Source: Neorhizobium lilium
GTDB taxonomy: Bacteria > Pseudomonadota > Alphaproteobacteria > Rhizobiales > Rhizobiaceae
NCBI RefSeq assembly: GCF_004053875.1
Contig: NZ_SBIP01000001.1
Location: 186,001-250,000 of the forward strand
DNA length: 64,000 nt
Direction of reading: 5' to 3'
Positions 34,192 to 41,799 of the stretch are shown in pieces. The translations under genes were made by a program, and so were the position numbers. Under the pieces are notes generated by a model, which was given only the letters and a program-made list of their open reading frames with translations, was not told the origin of the DNA and searched no databases. The first letter of the stretch is position 1. The number at the start of each line of letters is the position of its first letter.

Positions 34192-34875
34192 GGCCTCACT
34201 AACCAGCTGGTAGCCTACCCCGCGCAGGGTAACGATCCTGTCGTGCCCGAGCTTCTTGCGCAGCCGGCTCACATAGACCTCCACCGTATTGCTTTCGATT
34301 TCGGAGCCGAAGGCATAAAGCGCTTCTTCGATCTGCGCCTTGGAGACGACCGCGCCGGGTCGGCCTGCCAGAACATCAAGCACAGCCCATTCGCGGCCCG
34401 ACAGCGAAATCACTTCCCCATCGGCGGTCACGCGCCGCTCGGTGGCATTGATCTCCAACCCGCCGATCCTCACGATGGATACCGGCCGGCCGCTATAGCG
34501 GCGACTGACCGCCAGAATGCGGGCAGTCAGTTCGCCCAGATTGAAGGGCTTGACCAGGTAATCATCGGCACCGCAATTCAGTCCCTCGATGCGGTCCGAG
34601 ATCTGGTCATGGGCAGTGAGGATGATCACCGGTGCTGTGATCCCCTTTGCCCGCAAATCCTTGAGCAACGTGATCCCGCTCCCGTCGGGCAGGCGCAGGT
34701 CGAGCAGGATCAGGCCGTAAACGGTGGTGGAGAGAGCGCTTGCGGCGCTATCGAGGTTCGTCATCCAGTCGACTGCGTTGCCGCCGCTGGTCACGTGGTC
34801 ACGCACCGCCTCGCCCAGCGTCACGTCGTCCTCGATCAGAAGAACCCTCAAGCCGCCTGCTCCATGCCAGCTCAT
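34189..34875 (-). CDS. OmpR/PmrA-family response regulator
   Basis: 228 residues: receiver domain with acidic pocket LIEDD, phospho-acceptor Asp in LILLDLRLPDG (about residue 57) and Lys in VKPFNLGEL, then a winged-helix DNA-binding domain ending NTVEVYVSRLRKKLGHDRI and TLRGVGYQLVSEA. The ATG at 34875 (MSWHGAGGLRV) follows AAGGTG. Its stop TAG is made from the TA duplication plus the first base of the inserted element; before insertion it would have been TAA. Forms an operon with eptA and dgkA upstream and the kinase downstream, so it likely controls lipid A modification. Confidence 0.92.
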   Translation of the reverse strand: MSWHGAGGLRVLLIEDDVTLGEAVRDHVTSGGNAVDWMTNLDSAASALSTTVYGLILLDLRLPDGSGITLLKDLRAKGITAPVIILTAHDQISDRIEGLNCGADDYLVKPFNLGELTARILAVSRRYSGRPVSIVRIGGLEINATERRVTADGEVISLSGREWAVLDVLAGRPGAVVSKAQIEEALYAFGSEIESNTVEVYVSRLRKKLGHDRIVTLRGVGYQLVSEA

Positions 34876-34888
34876 GTTCACCTTGTAG

Positions 34889-34918
34889 ATCCCGTCAGGG
34901 CGAGAGCCCCGACGGGAT
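34889..34918. other. Strong hairpin between dgkA and the response-regulator gene
   Basis: ATCCCGTC (34889-34896) pairs perfectly with GACGGGAT (34911-34918), extended inward by GGGC/GCCC with one mismatch and a GAGA loop. It ends 13 nt upstream of the regulator ATG and next to its AAGGTG ribosome site. No T-run. It could attenuate or stabilise the downstream half of the operon. Confidence 0.45.
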
Positions 34919-34964
34919 GTGCTGTCGTTGCACAGGTGAGATCCAGCCGCAAGCGGCGTCATGG

Positions 34965-35417
34965 CTATCCGTGGAGCAAGGGGAATAGAACGAAAAGGGC
35001 GTGGAGTGCGTTTGCCGCCAGCATACAAAGCACCGCAAACGAGCCGAGATCCTTGGCATGGCGCCCCGTTTTCGACCATTCGGGGGAAACACGATCGACG
35101 ATTTCCTCGATTGCCGTGTTGATGGCCTCGAAGGAGAAAAGCGCGAGGATCAGGACGATTTGCACCATGCAGGCAGCCATGGATGCACCGGCATAAGCGA
35201 ACGATCCCAATACAACAAGCGCCAGCAGGAGCTCGTGGCGGAAAGCCGTTTCCTGCAGCAGTCGCATCGCACCAGCAAGCGAATAGCCGAAGGCGGCAAA
35301 CAAGTGGCGGATACCCACCACCTTGGCAGGAGCTTCTTCAGCCACAGCGTGAACAGTGGGAACGGTCTCGACCGTAACGCGCTTCTCTTCCAGCGGAAGG
35401 ACGCTGTTCATCGTCAT
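34965..35417 (-). CDS. dgkA: Diacylglycerol kinase DgkA
   Basis: Integral membrane kinase that phosphorylates diacylglycerol to phosphatidate. 150 residues with three hydrophobic segments; the family signature EAINTAIEEIVDRVSPEWS is near residues 100-118, with AKDLGSFAVLCML following. The N-terminal 40 residues are an extension relative to the about 120-residue E. coli protein. ATG 35417 overlaps the eptA stop (ATGA). EptA releases diacylglycerol when it takes phosphoethanolamine from phosphatidylethanolamine, so coupling explains the gene order. Confidence 0.94.
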   Translation of the reverse strand: MTMNSVLPLEEKRVTVETVPTVHAVAEEAPAKVVGIRHLFAAFGYSLAGAMRLLQETAFRHELLLALVVLGSFAYAGASMAACMVQIVLILALFSFEAINTAIEEIVDRVSPEWSKTGRHAKDLGSFAVLCMLAANALHALFVLFPLLHG

Positions 35418-37054
35418 GAGCCCGCTCCCTTTCGGCACGTCGCCAGCACGTCGAGCTTCGGTTGATATGCCGAGCTGCGAACCGCCATGAAACCAAGCGT
35501 CGTGTGGAAGAGATTGTCGTGCGAGGCCGGCTGCAAGGCGCGGCCCGACACGCAAGCAGGCTCGATGTCCGCCTTCATCTCGTAGCCCTGCCAGAGAACG
35601 AAGGGCACATGCGTCTGCTGGGATGGCGCCACGATATAGGGTGCGCCGTGCAAGTAAAGCCCATGCTCGCCGAGCGACTCGCCGTGGTCCGACATGTAGA
35701 TCATCGCTGGCTCAAGACCGCTCTCATGCGCCTTCAGGATGTTGATCACCGAAGCCAGGATGTGATCCGTGTAGAGGATCGTGTTGTCATATGTGTTGAC
35801 GATGTCGTTACGATTGCAGGACCCCAGTTCACTCGTGCTGCAAATCGGTGTGAACCGCTGGAACTCGGCAGGATAACGCTGGTAGTAGGCCGGGCCGTGG
35901 CTGCCCAGCTGGTGCAGAACCAGCACGCTGTCCTGCTTGACGTTGGAAAGCCAGTCGTCGAGCTGCGCGATCATGACATCGTCCAGGCATTCGTTCTGCT
36001 TGCAGTAGCGCGGATCGTTCTCATCGGAGAATGACTTGTAGACCGTGCGCTCTGCCACACCCTTACTGCCCGTATTGTTGTCCCACCACTCCGTCTTGAT
36101 GCCTGCATGGCCGAGAACGTCAAGCAGGTTTTCGTTGGCAAGACCTGCTCGATGCGAATAGTTGCTGCGGGTGAGATTGGAGAACATGCAGGGCACGGAA
36201 ACTGCTGTTGACGTGCCGCAGCTCGATGTCTGCGGGTAGTAGGTGATGTCCAGTTTTGCCAGCTCTGGATTGGTCTGTCTTTCATAGCCGCCGAGCGAGA
36301 AGTTTTCGGCCCGCGCCGTCTCGCCGGTGACGATCACCAGCACGCGCGGCTTGCCCGACCGACTTGTCGCCACCACACGGGCATCTGTTCCAAGTGGCTG
36401 CACCACGATGTTCTTGTCAGCTTCGCTCGCCAATGCGAACATCGCGGCGCTGCCGATCGGAAGAAGCGGATTGAGCGTCAGGATCAGGTCCTTGTGCATT
36501 CGCGTGACGGAGGCGATGCTACGGGAGGCGCTGACGCTGCTGGCGAGGCCGACCAGGAGCAGGAGCGCGATCGTCAGCAGGTTCCACCTCAGCTTTGCCC
36601 AGAACTTCCGGTGTTCGACGCGAAACCAGCACACCACGAGCGAAGGAACAAGCCCAAAGATAAACATGTGCAGAATGAACGGCGGCGTTACCAGATGCCC
36701 AGCTTCGGATGTCGTCGTCTGTGCTGCGTTGCGAATCATGTCCACGTCGAGGATCGTCCCGAACCCGTCCATGAACCACGAGGCCGCAGCCGCACTGAAG
36801 AACAGGAAGATAAGAAACGGCTTCAGCACGTACTTGACGGACAGGGTGACGGTCAGGGCGCAAAAAATGCAGGTGAGCCCCAGCCCAAAAGCCGCCAGCG
36901 CCAGATGACTGTCGAAATAAGTATAAGCACGCGTCCAAAAAGTGCGGTTGGTAAACGCGACGAGGAAGAGAGCGCCGAGGATGGCGAGCGTGACGCTGCC
37001 TATCTGCGGCCGATAAAGTTGCCGAGCCGACAGGCGAAGGCTTTCGATGGACAA
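35414..37054 (-). CDS. eptA: Lipid A phosphoethanolamine transferase EptA
   Basis: Inner-membrane enzyme that moves phosphoethanolamine from phosphatidylethanolamine to lipid A, reducing surface negative charge and sensitivity to cationic peptides. 546 residues: five N-terminal membrane segments (to about residue 180), then a periplasmic sulfatase-like domain with nucleophile Thr in VTGETAR, SSCGTSTAVSVPCMFS, LHQLGSHGPAYYQRYP and metal-site YMSDHGESLGE. The start is TTG 37054 with GGAG seven bases before it. First gene of eptA-dgkA-regulator-kinase. Confidence 0.94.
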   Translation of the reverse strand: MSIESLRLSARQLYRPQIGSVTLAILGALFLVAFTNRTFWTRAYTYFDSHLALAAFGLGLTCIFCALTVTLSVKYVLKPFLIFLFFSAAAASWFMDGFGTILDVDMIRNAAQTTTSEAGHLVTPPFILHMFIFGLVPSLVVCWFRVEHRKFWAKLRWNLLTIALLLLVGLASSVSASRSIASVTRMHKDLILTLNPLLPIGSAAMFALASEADKNIVVQPLGTDARVVATSRSGKPRVLVIVTGETARAENFSLGGYERQTNPELAKLDITYYPQTSSCGTSTAVSVPCMFSNLTRSNYSHRAGLANENLLDVLGHAGIKTEWWDNNTGSKGVAERTVYKSFSDENDPRYCKQNECLDDVMIAQLDDWLSNVKQDSVLVLHQLGSHGPAYYQRYPAEFQRFTPICSTSELGSCNRNDIVNTYDNTILYTDHILASVINILKAHESGLEPAMIYMSDHGESLGEHGLYLHGAPYIVAPSQQTHVPFVLWQGYEMKADIEPACVSGRALQPASHDNLFHTTLGFMAVRSSAYQPKLDVLATCRKGAGS

Positions 37055-37148
37055 AGGTGAGCTCCAGGCGTTTCCGTTTTTGGCGGGATGGCACTAGATG
37101 CTGACAATGACCTGAATGAGACCGTGAGCTTCTGTTCCGTCAGGCTCT

Positions 37149-37165
37149 TCAGCTGAGCGTCAGCT
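37149..37165. promoter_or_regulatory. 11-bp-spaced direct repeat upstream of eptA
   Basis: TCAGCT-gagcg-TCAGCT is an exact hexamer repeat with 5-nt spacing (11-bp period), the layout of PmrA/OmpR-type regulator boxes. It is about 95-111 nt upstream of eptA and 38 nt upstream of a divergent small ORF. Binding by the operon's own regulator is inference; the hexamer differs from the enterobacterial TTAA-containing box. Confidence 0.35.
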
Positions 37166-37202
37166 AGCCGCTGCACCCTCTGCGAATCGCACAAAGAGGC
37201 AG

Positions 37203-37358
37203 ATGTCTATAATGAGATTGAAAAACCATCCGGGCCTTCTTTACGCTGCGACCCTCGTTGTGGTGGTGTGCTCGATCCCGCTGCTTCACGCGGCTAAGCG
37301 TACCCACAGCCTCGAACACTCGTTTTTCGGCCAGCAAGTCCGAAACTTGAAGGGCTGA
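37203..37358 (+). CDS. Candidate 51-residue membrane peptide divergent from eptA
   Basis: ORF starting ATG 37203 (MSIMRLKNHPGLLYAATLVV...) with AGAGG four bases upstream; an internal ATG at 37212 is an alternative. It has a basic N-terminus, one hydrophobic stretch at about residues 11-30 (GLLYAATLVVVVCSIPLLHA) and a polar, positively charged tail ending QQVRNLKG. I do not recognise a family. It shares the upstream region holding the direct repeat with eptA, so it may belong to the same stress regulon; this is inference. Confidence 0.4.
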   Translation: MSIMRLKNHPGLLYAATLVVVVCSIPLLHAAKRTHSLEHSFFGQQVRNLKG

Positions 37359-37530
37359 CATGTGCCTTTGCATCGTGGAAGTTTCAGATTCCGCGATCAC
37401 CGGCTGAAAGCATTGCTGCCTTGCTTAGCCAACAGCCCAGTCACGACAGGAGACCGGAACACTTTGGTTATTTCGCCATTGTTCTGGTGCCGGTCGCCTC
37501 TGGCCGGCTCCCGCCCTTCAGGAATGCCTC

Positions 37531-38742
37531 ATGAAAATTTCCGTACTGCCTGCCGATCGGATGAAGTTTCTTATTGCCGATCGTAACCGAAAAATGGCCG
37601 CTTCTGCACATGCCTATGTTCGTGGAAGCACCTCGCGCTTCTATCAATGGCTTGAAAATTCGGAACGCAGTTCTTTGCCTGAAGGCCCGGAGCTTTGGAT
37701 CTGCGGCGATTGCCATGTCGGCAATCTAGGGCCGGTTGCGAGCAGATCCGGCGCGCTTGCGGTGCAGATCCGCGACCTTGACCAGACAGTAATCGGCAAC
37801 CCCGCCCATGATCTGGTGCGGCTGGCGCTATCACTCGCGACCGCCGCCCGCAGTTCGGATCTGCCGGGCGTGACCACAGCGCTGATGCTGGAACGCATGA
37901 TGGACGGCTATGGCGCCGCCTTTGCGCCGGAGGCCGAACACGAGACTGCGGACGAGGCGATGGCCGTCCCCAAGACCGTCAAGCTCGTCATGCGGCAGGC
38001 CTCCCGCCGCTCCTGGAAGCATCTGGCTGACGAGCGCATAGAAGGGATGGACCCTGTGATACCGTTAGGGTCGAGGTTCTGGCCGCTGACGAACGAGGAA
38101 CATGAGGCGGTACGCGCCCTGTTCGACACCGACAGGCTGCGCGCTCTGGTGACCATCCTGCGTAATCCGGGCGAGGACGACCACGTCAAAGTGGTCGATG
38201 CAGCCTACTGGCGGAAGGGCTGCAGTTCGCTTGGGCGTCTGCGCATGGCAGCCTTGGTGAAGGTCGGCCGCGGCCGATCGGCGCGTCACTGCCTGATGGA
38301 TATCAAGGAGGCCGTCCAGGCTTCGGCTCCGCATGCTCCCGATGCGAATATGCCGGCCGATCAGGGCGAGCGTGTGGTGATGGGCGCGCGGCACCTTTCA
38401 CCGTTTCTCGGAACCCGGATGGCAAGCGCTCCGCTGCTGGGCAAGTCCGTCTTCGTCCGCGAACTTCTGCCGCAAGACCTGAAGCTTGAAATCGAGACCC
38501 TGACAAGGGACGAGGCGCTGAATGTTGCAGAATTCCTTGCGCATGTGGTCGGCATCGCGCATGCACGGCAGCTGAGCGTATCGGACAGGTCTGCATGGCT
38601 TGCCGAATTGCAGCGGAACCGGTCCCGCGCCCTGGATGCACCCTCCTGGCTCTGGAACAGCACAGTGGACCTGGTCGCCCTGCACGAGGCAGCCTATCTC
38701 CAGCATTGTCGGCGATATGCCTTCGAAGAAAAGGCTGCTTAA
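37531..38742 (+). CDS. DUF2252 family protein
   Basis: 403 residues, DUF2252 (COG4320), a protein-kinase-like fold of unestablished function. The signature WICGDCHVGNLGPV (about residues 56-69) with IRDLDQTVIGNPAHDLVRLALSL following corresponds to the kinase-like catalytic segment; RMASAPLLGKSVFVRELLPQ lies in the C-terminal half. The ATG at 37531 sits just after TCAGGAATGCCTC. No partner gene is adjacent on this strand; the 172 nt upstream contain no recognisable gene. Confidence 0.85.
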   Translation: MKISVLPADRMKFLIADRNRKMAASAHAYVRGSTSRFYQWLENSERSSLPEGPELWICGDCHVGNLGPVASRSGALAVQIRDLDQTVIGNPAHDLVRLALSLATAARSSDLPGVTTALMLERMMDGYGAAFAPEAEHETADEAMAVPKTVKLVMRQASRRSWKHLADERIEGMDPVIPLGSRFWPLTNEEHEAVRALFDTDRLRALVTILRNPGEDDHVKVVDAAYWRKGCSSLGRLRMAALVKVGRGRSARHCLMDIKEAVQASAPHAPDANMPADQGERVVMGARHLSPFLGTRMASAPLLGKSVFVRELLPQDLKLEIETLTRDEALNVAEFLAHVVGIAHARQLSVSDRSAWLAELQRNRSRALDAPSWLWNSTVDLVALHEAAYLQHCRRYAFEEKAA

Positions 38743-39221
38743 GCGCAGATGTGGACATTGGTAGGCGCCGGCGCCTAAAGCGGGCGTCCTAAACATTCGT
38801 TGAAGCAACTTTCAGCCCATTGCATTTCAGACCCCACACCTCCGTCCACAGGATGGTCGCTCGTCTGAAAGTAGCATTTTTTGCCGATTCTGAAGTTAGG
38901 AAAGCGGCATATGCTGCATCTTGCATCGGGCCTTACTCTTCGCTGGCAATCTTATCCAAACAATACCGGTTCCCATACTTTGTACATGTTACGTAAGGTG
39001 CGGCGTCTCCGACCGATCCTTGCGCAGCGTGCCTGATGGCGTGATTTCACCGTCGCCGGACACACTAGCATTAAGAAGGAGGGCCACGCAACCAGAGCGG
39101 TTATTTCATGACGTGATGTGCTTCAGGCAATGAGCAGCGATTTTCGTCCAGCCTTGCATTTGCAGGTTTTCTGGCATTCACTCTGCAGCTTGATTGGATT
39201 ACAACCGGGAGAAAGATCCAA
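38743..39221. other. 479-nt intergenic region before the peptide-transporter operon
   Basis: No convincing gene. It holds the 16-bp palindrome at 38762-38777 shortly after the DUF2252 stop, an AT-richer stretch around 38870-39000, and a sigma-54-like element (TGGCAT-N5-CTGCA, 39172-39187) 35 nt upstream of the binding-protein ATG. A 70-codon reading at 38921 starts with TTG, has no ribosome site and is not supported. Confidence 0.5.
38762..38777. terminator. GC-rich palindrome after the DUF2252 gene
   Basis: TAGGCGCCGGCGCCTA is a perfect 16-bp palindrome 20 nt after the stop codon. As RNA it would form a short GC-rich hairpin. There is no T-run, so a terminator role is only possible; a protein-binding palindrome is the alternative. 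Confidence 0.3.
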
Positions 39222-40820
39222 ATGTCATCTCGCGTCCTCAACCTGCGCACAGCCGTTCTGTTTGGTGCCGTGCTGCTGGGAAGTGCTCCAGCCTTCGCAG
39301 AAGCAGTGCTTCACCGCGGTAATTCCGGCGAGCCCCAGACGCTCGATCAGGCTCATACATCCATCAATATCGAGGCGTTCATCCTCAAGGACCTGTATGA
39401 AGGCCTGACGATCTATGACGCCGCCGGCAAGATAGTGCCCGGGACGGCCGAGTCCTGGACCGTATCGGACGATAGCGCGAAGTACACGTTCAAGCTGCGC
39501 GAAAATGCCAAGTGGTCGGATGGTACGGCGGTGACGGCTGGAGATTTCGTCTTCTCCTTTGCTCGCGTGGAAGATCCCAAGATCGCAGCCGGTTACGCCA
39601 ACATCCTCTACCCGATCAAGAACGCGGAAAAGGTCAACAAGGGCGAACTGCCACTGACCGATCTCGGTATCAAGGCCGTAGACGACCGGACACTGGAAAT
39701 CACTCTCGAACGTCCGACGCCCTTCTTCCTCGAACTCCTGGCCCACCAGACCGCTCTGCCCATTTCCAAGGCGAGCTTCGAAAAGAACGGCGCCGACTTC
39801 GTCAAGCCCGGCGTGATGGTGTCCAACGGCGCCTTCAAGCTCGCAAGCCATGTTCCGAACGACCAGCTCGTCGTGACCAAGAACCCGAGCTATTGGGATG
39901 CAGCCAACGTCAAGCTGGACAAGGTCATCTTCTACCCGATCGACGACCAGGCCGCCTCGGTCCGTCGTTTCGAGGCCAAGGAAATGGACCTCGCCTACAA
40001 TTTCTCGGCCGACCAGATCGAGCGCCTGCGCACCAGCTACAAGGATCAGGTGCACGTCTCCCCGACGCTTGCCACCTATTACTACGCCTTCGACTCCCGC
40101 CAGGAGCCCTATAGCGACGTGCGCGTCCGCCGCGCTCTCTCCATGGCCGTCGATCGCGACTTCCTGGCCAAGGAAATCTACAGAGGCTCGCAGATTCCGG
40201 CCTATTCCATGGTTCCGCCCGGTATGGCGAGCTATGGCGAGCCGTCCAAGGCCGATTTCGCCGGTCTCTCCCAGCTTGACAGGGAAGACAAGGCAATCGA
40301 GCTGATGAAGGAAGCGGGCTACGGCGAGGGCGGCAAGCCGCTCAACATCGAGATCCGCTACAACACGAACCCGAACCACGAGCGCGTTGCGACCGCGGTC
40401 GCCGATATGTGGAAGAACACGTTCGGCGCCAAGGTGTCGCTGGTAAACCTCGACGTCTCCTCGCACTACGCCTATCTCCAGGAAGGCGGCAAGTTCAACG
40501 TGGCGCGCGCCGGCTGGGTCGCCGACTACGCGGATGCGGAAAACTTCCTCGCGCTCAACGTGAGCACAAACAAGACCTTTAACTACGGCAAGTATTCGAG
40601 CCCGGAATTCGACGCGCTGATGCAGAAATCCTACGCGGAGACAAATCCCGAAGCCCGTTCCAAGCTGCTTCACGATGCAGAGACCCTGCTGATGCGCGAT
40701 CAGCCGGTTGCTCCCTTCCTCACGCAGGCGGATCTCTGGCTGGTCTCCAACCGGGTTCAGGGCTGGCAGGACAATGCTGCCAACGAGCACCTCAGCCGCT
40801 TCCTGAGCGTCTCGCAGTAA
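39222..40820 (+). CDS. Oligopeptide-type ABC transporter substrate-binding protein
   Basis: 532-residue periplasmic class C (OppA/DppA-type) binding protein. Signal peptide about residues 1-27 (hydrophobic TAVLFGAVLLGSAPAFA), mature start EAVLHRGNSGEPQTLDQAHT. Family motifs: DLYEGLTIYDAAGKIVPGTA and AESWTVSDD at the N-terminal side, with RVRRALSMAVDRDFLAKEIY in the middle. ATG 39222 follows GGGAGAAAGAT. First gene of a five-component importer (SBP, two permeases, fused ATPases) with a hairpin after its stop. The opposite strand also has a long open reading, which is an artefact of codon usage. Confidence 0.95.
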   Translation: MSSRVLNLRTAVLFGAVLLGSAPAFAEAVLHRGNSGEPQTLDQAHTSINIEAFILKDLYEGLTIYDAAGKIVPGTAESWTVSDDSAKYTFKLRENAKWSDGTAVTAGDFVFSFARVEDPKIAAGYANILYPIKNAEKVNKGELPLTDLGIKAVDDRTLEITLERPTPFFLELLAHQTALPISKASFEKNGADFVKPGVMVSNGAFKLASHVPNDQLVVTKNPSYWDAANVKLDKVIFYPIDDQAASVRRFEAKEMDLAYNFSADQIERLRTSYKDQVHVSPTLATYYYAFDSRQEPYSDVRVRRALSMAVDRDFLAKEIYRGSQIPAYSMVPPGMASYGEPSKADFAGLSQLDREDKAIELMKEAGYGEGGKPLNIEIRYNTNPNHERVATAVADMWKNTFGAKVSLVNLDVSSHYAYLQEGGKFNVARAGWVADYADAENFLALNVSTNKTFNYGKYSSPEFDALMQKSYAETNPEARSKLLHDAETLLMRDQPVAPFLTQADLWLVSNRVQGWQDNAANEHLSRFLSVSQ

Positions 40821-40831
40821 CTCAACGGAAT

Positions 40832-40861
40832 AAGGCGGCGTGGGTCCTCCTGCGCCGTCTT
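40832..40861. other. Intercistronic hairpin after the peptide-binding-protein gene
   Basis: AAGGCGGCG (40832-40840) and CGCCGTCTT (40853-40861) pair as a 9-bp stem with one G-U wobble and a 12-nt loop, 11 nt after the binding-protein stop and before the first permease. It would favour higher binding-protein mRNA levels than permease levels. Confidence 0.5.
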
Positions 40862-40875
40862 CCAGGAGAACAGGC

Positions 40876-41799
40876 ATGATCGCCTTCGTTTTGCGCCGCC
40901 TTGGCAGCGCCGTCCCGACGCTTTTCATCGTCGTGACCATTTCCTTCTTCTTGATGCGCTTCGCCCCGGGTGGGCCATTCAATCTCGAGCGGCCACTGCC
41001 ACCCGCGACGATGGAAAATCTGATGCGGACCTACCAGCTCGATCAGCCGCTCTGGCGTCAGTACATCACCTACCTGTCCAATGCAGTGACCGGCGATTTC
41101 GGCCCCAGCTACATCTACAAGGACAACACGGTCGCCGAACTCATCGGCAAGGGCCTCCCCTACTCGATCGAGCTCGGCTTCTATGCGCTGCTGCTGGCGT
41201 TGGTCGGAGGCGTGACCATGGGAACGATTGCGGCGCTGCGCCAGAACAGCGTGCTCGACTTCTCGATCATGTCGCTTGCGACCGTCGGCACGACCATTCC
41301 CAATTTCGTCGTGGGGCCGGTGCTGACGCTGATTTTTGCGATCATGCTGTCGCTGCTTCCGGCCGGCGGCTGGGGTGACGGATCGCTGTCCTTCCTCATC
41401 CTGCCGATGATCGCGCTCGCCCTGCCCCAGCTTGCAGTGTTCGCCCGGCTGACGCGCGGCTCGATGATCGAGGCGCTTCACGCGGACCATATCCGCACCG
41501 CCCGCGCTTATGGCCTGCCCGCCCGCGTGGTCGTGGTAACCCATGCTATGCGCGGCGCCATGCTGCCGGTCGTATCCTATCTTGCGCCCTGCGCGGCCGC
41601 GCTGATGACCGGTTCGGCCGTGGTCGAGACCATCTTCACCATTCCCGGCGTCGGCAGATATTTCGTGCTCGGAGCGCTCAACCGCGATTACACGCTGGTA
41701 ATGGGCACGGTCGTGCTGATCGCCATCTTCGTGATCGTCTTCAACCTTGTGGTCGATATCCTTTACGGCCTTCTCGATCCGAGGGTTCGCCATGACTGA
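40876..41799 (+). CDS. Peptide-type ABC transporter permease (OppB-like)
   Basis: 307-residue inner-membrane permease with six hydrophobic segments. It has the OppB/DppB N-terminus MIAFVLRRLGSAVPTLFIVV and the conserved GDFGPSYIYKDNTV region after the first periplasmic stretch. The coupling loop is RTARAYGLPARVVVVTHAMR near residue 215. ATG 40876 is preceded by AGGAGAACAGGC; a longer reading from 40840 is not used. Its stop overlaps the next permease start by 8 nt. Confidence 0.95.
   Translation: MIAFVLRRLGSAVPTLFIVVTISFFLMRFAPGGPFNLERPLPPATMENLMRTYQLDQPLWRQYITYLSNAVTGDFGPSYIYKDNTVAELIGKGLPYSIELGFYALLLALVGGVTMGTIAALRQNSVLDFSIMSLATVGTTIPNFVVGPVLTLIFAIMLSLLPAGGWGDGSLSFLILPMIALALPQLAVFARLTRGSMIEALHADHIRTARAYGLPARVVVVTHAMRGAMLPVVSYLAPCAAALMTGSAVVETIFTIPGVGRYFVLGALNRDYTLVMGTVVLIAIFVIVFNLVVDILYGLLDPRVRHD

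Noticed and set aside
38921..39133. 70-codon plus-strand ORF in the gap before the peptide importer
   Set aside because: Starts with TTG without a ribosome site, has no hydrophobic or domain pattern and ends in unrelated sequence.
39225..40982. 585-codon open reading on the minus strand, longer than the binding-protein gene it overlaps
   Set aside because: It is antisense to a protein with a signal peptide and clear OppA-type motifs, has no recognisable domain, and reflects GC-rich third positions of the sense gene.
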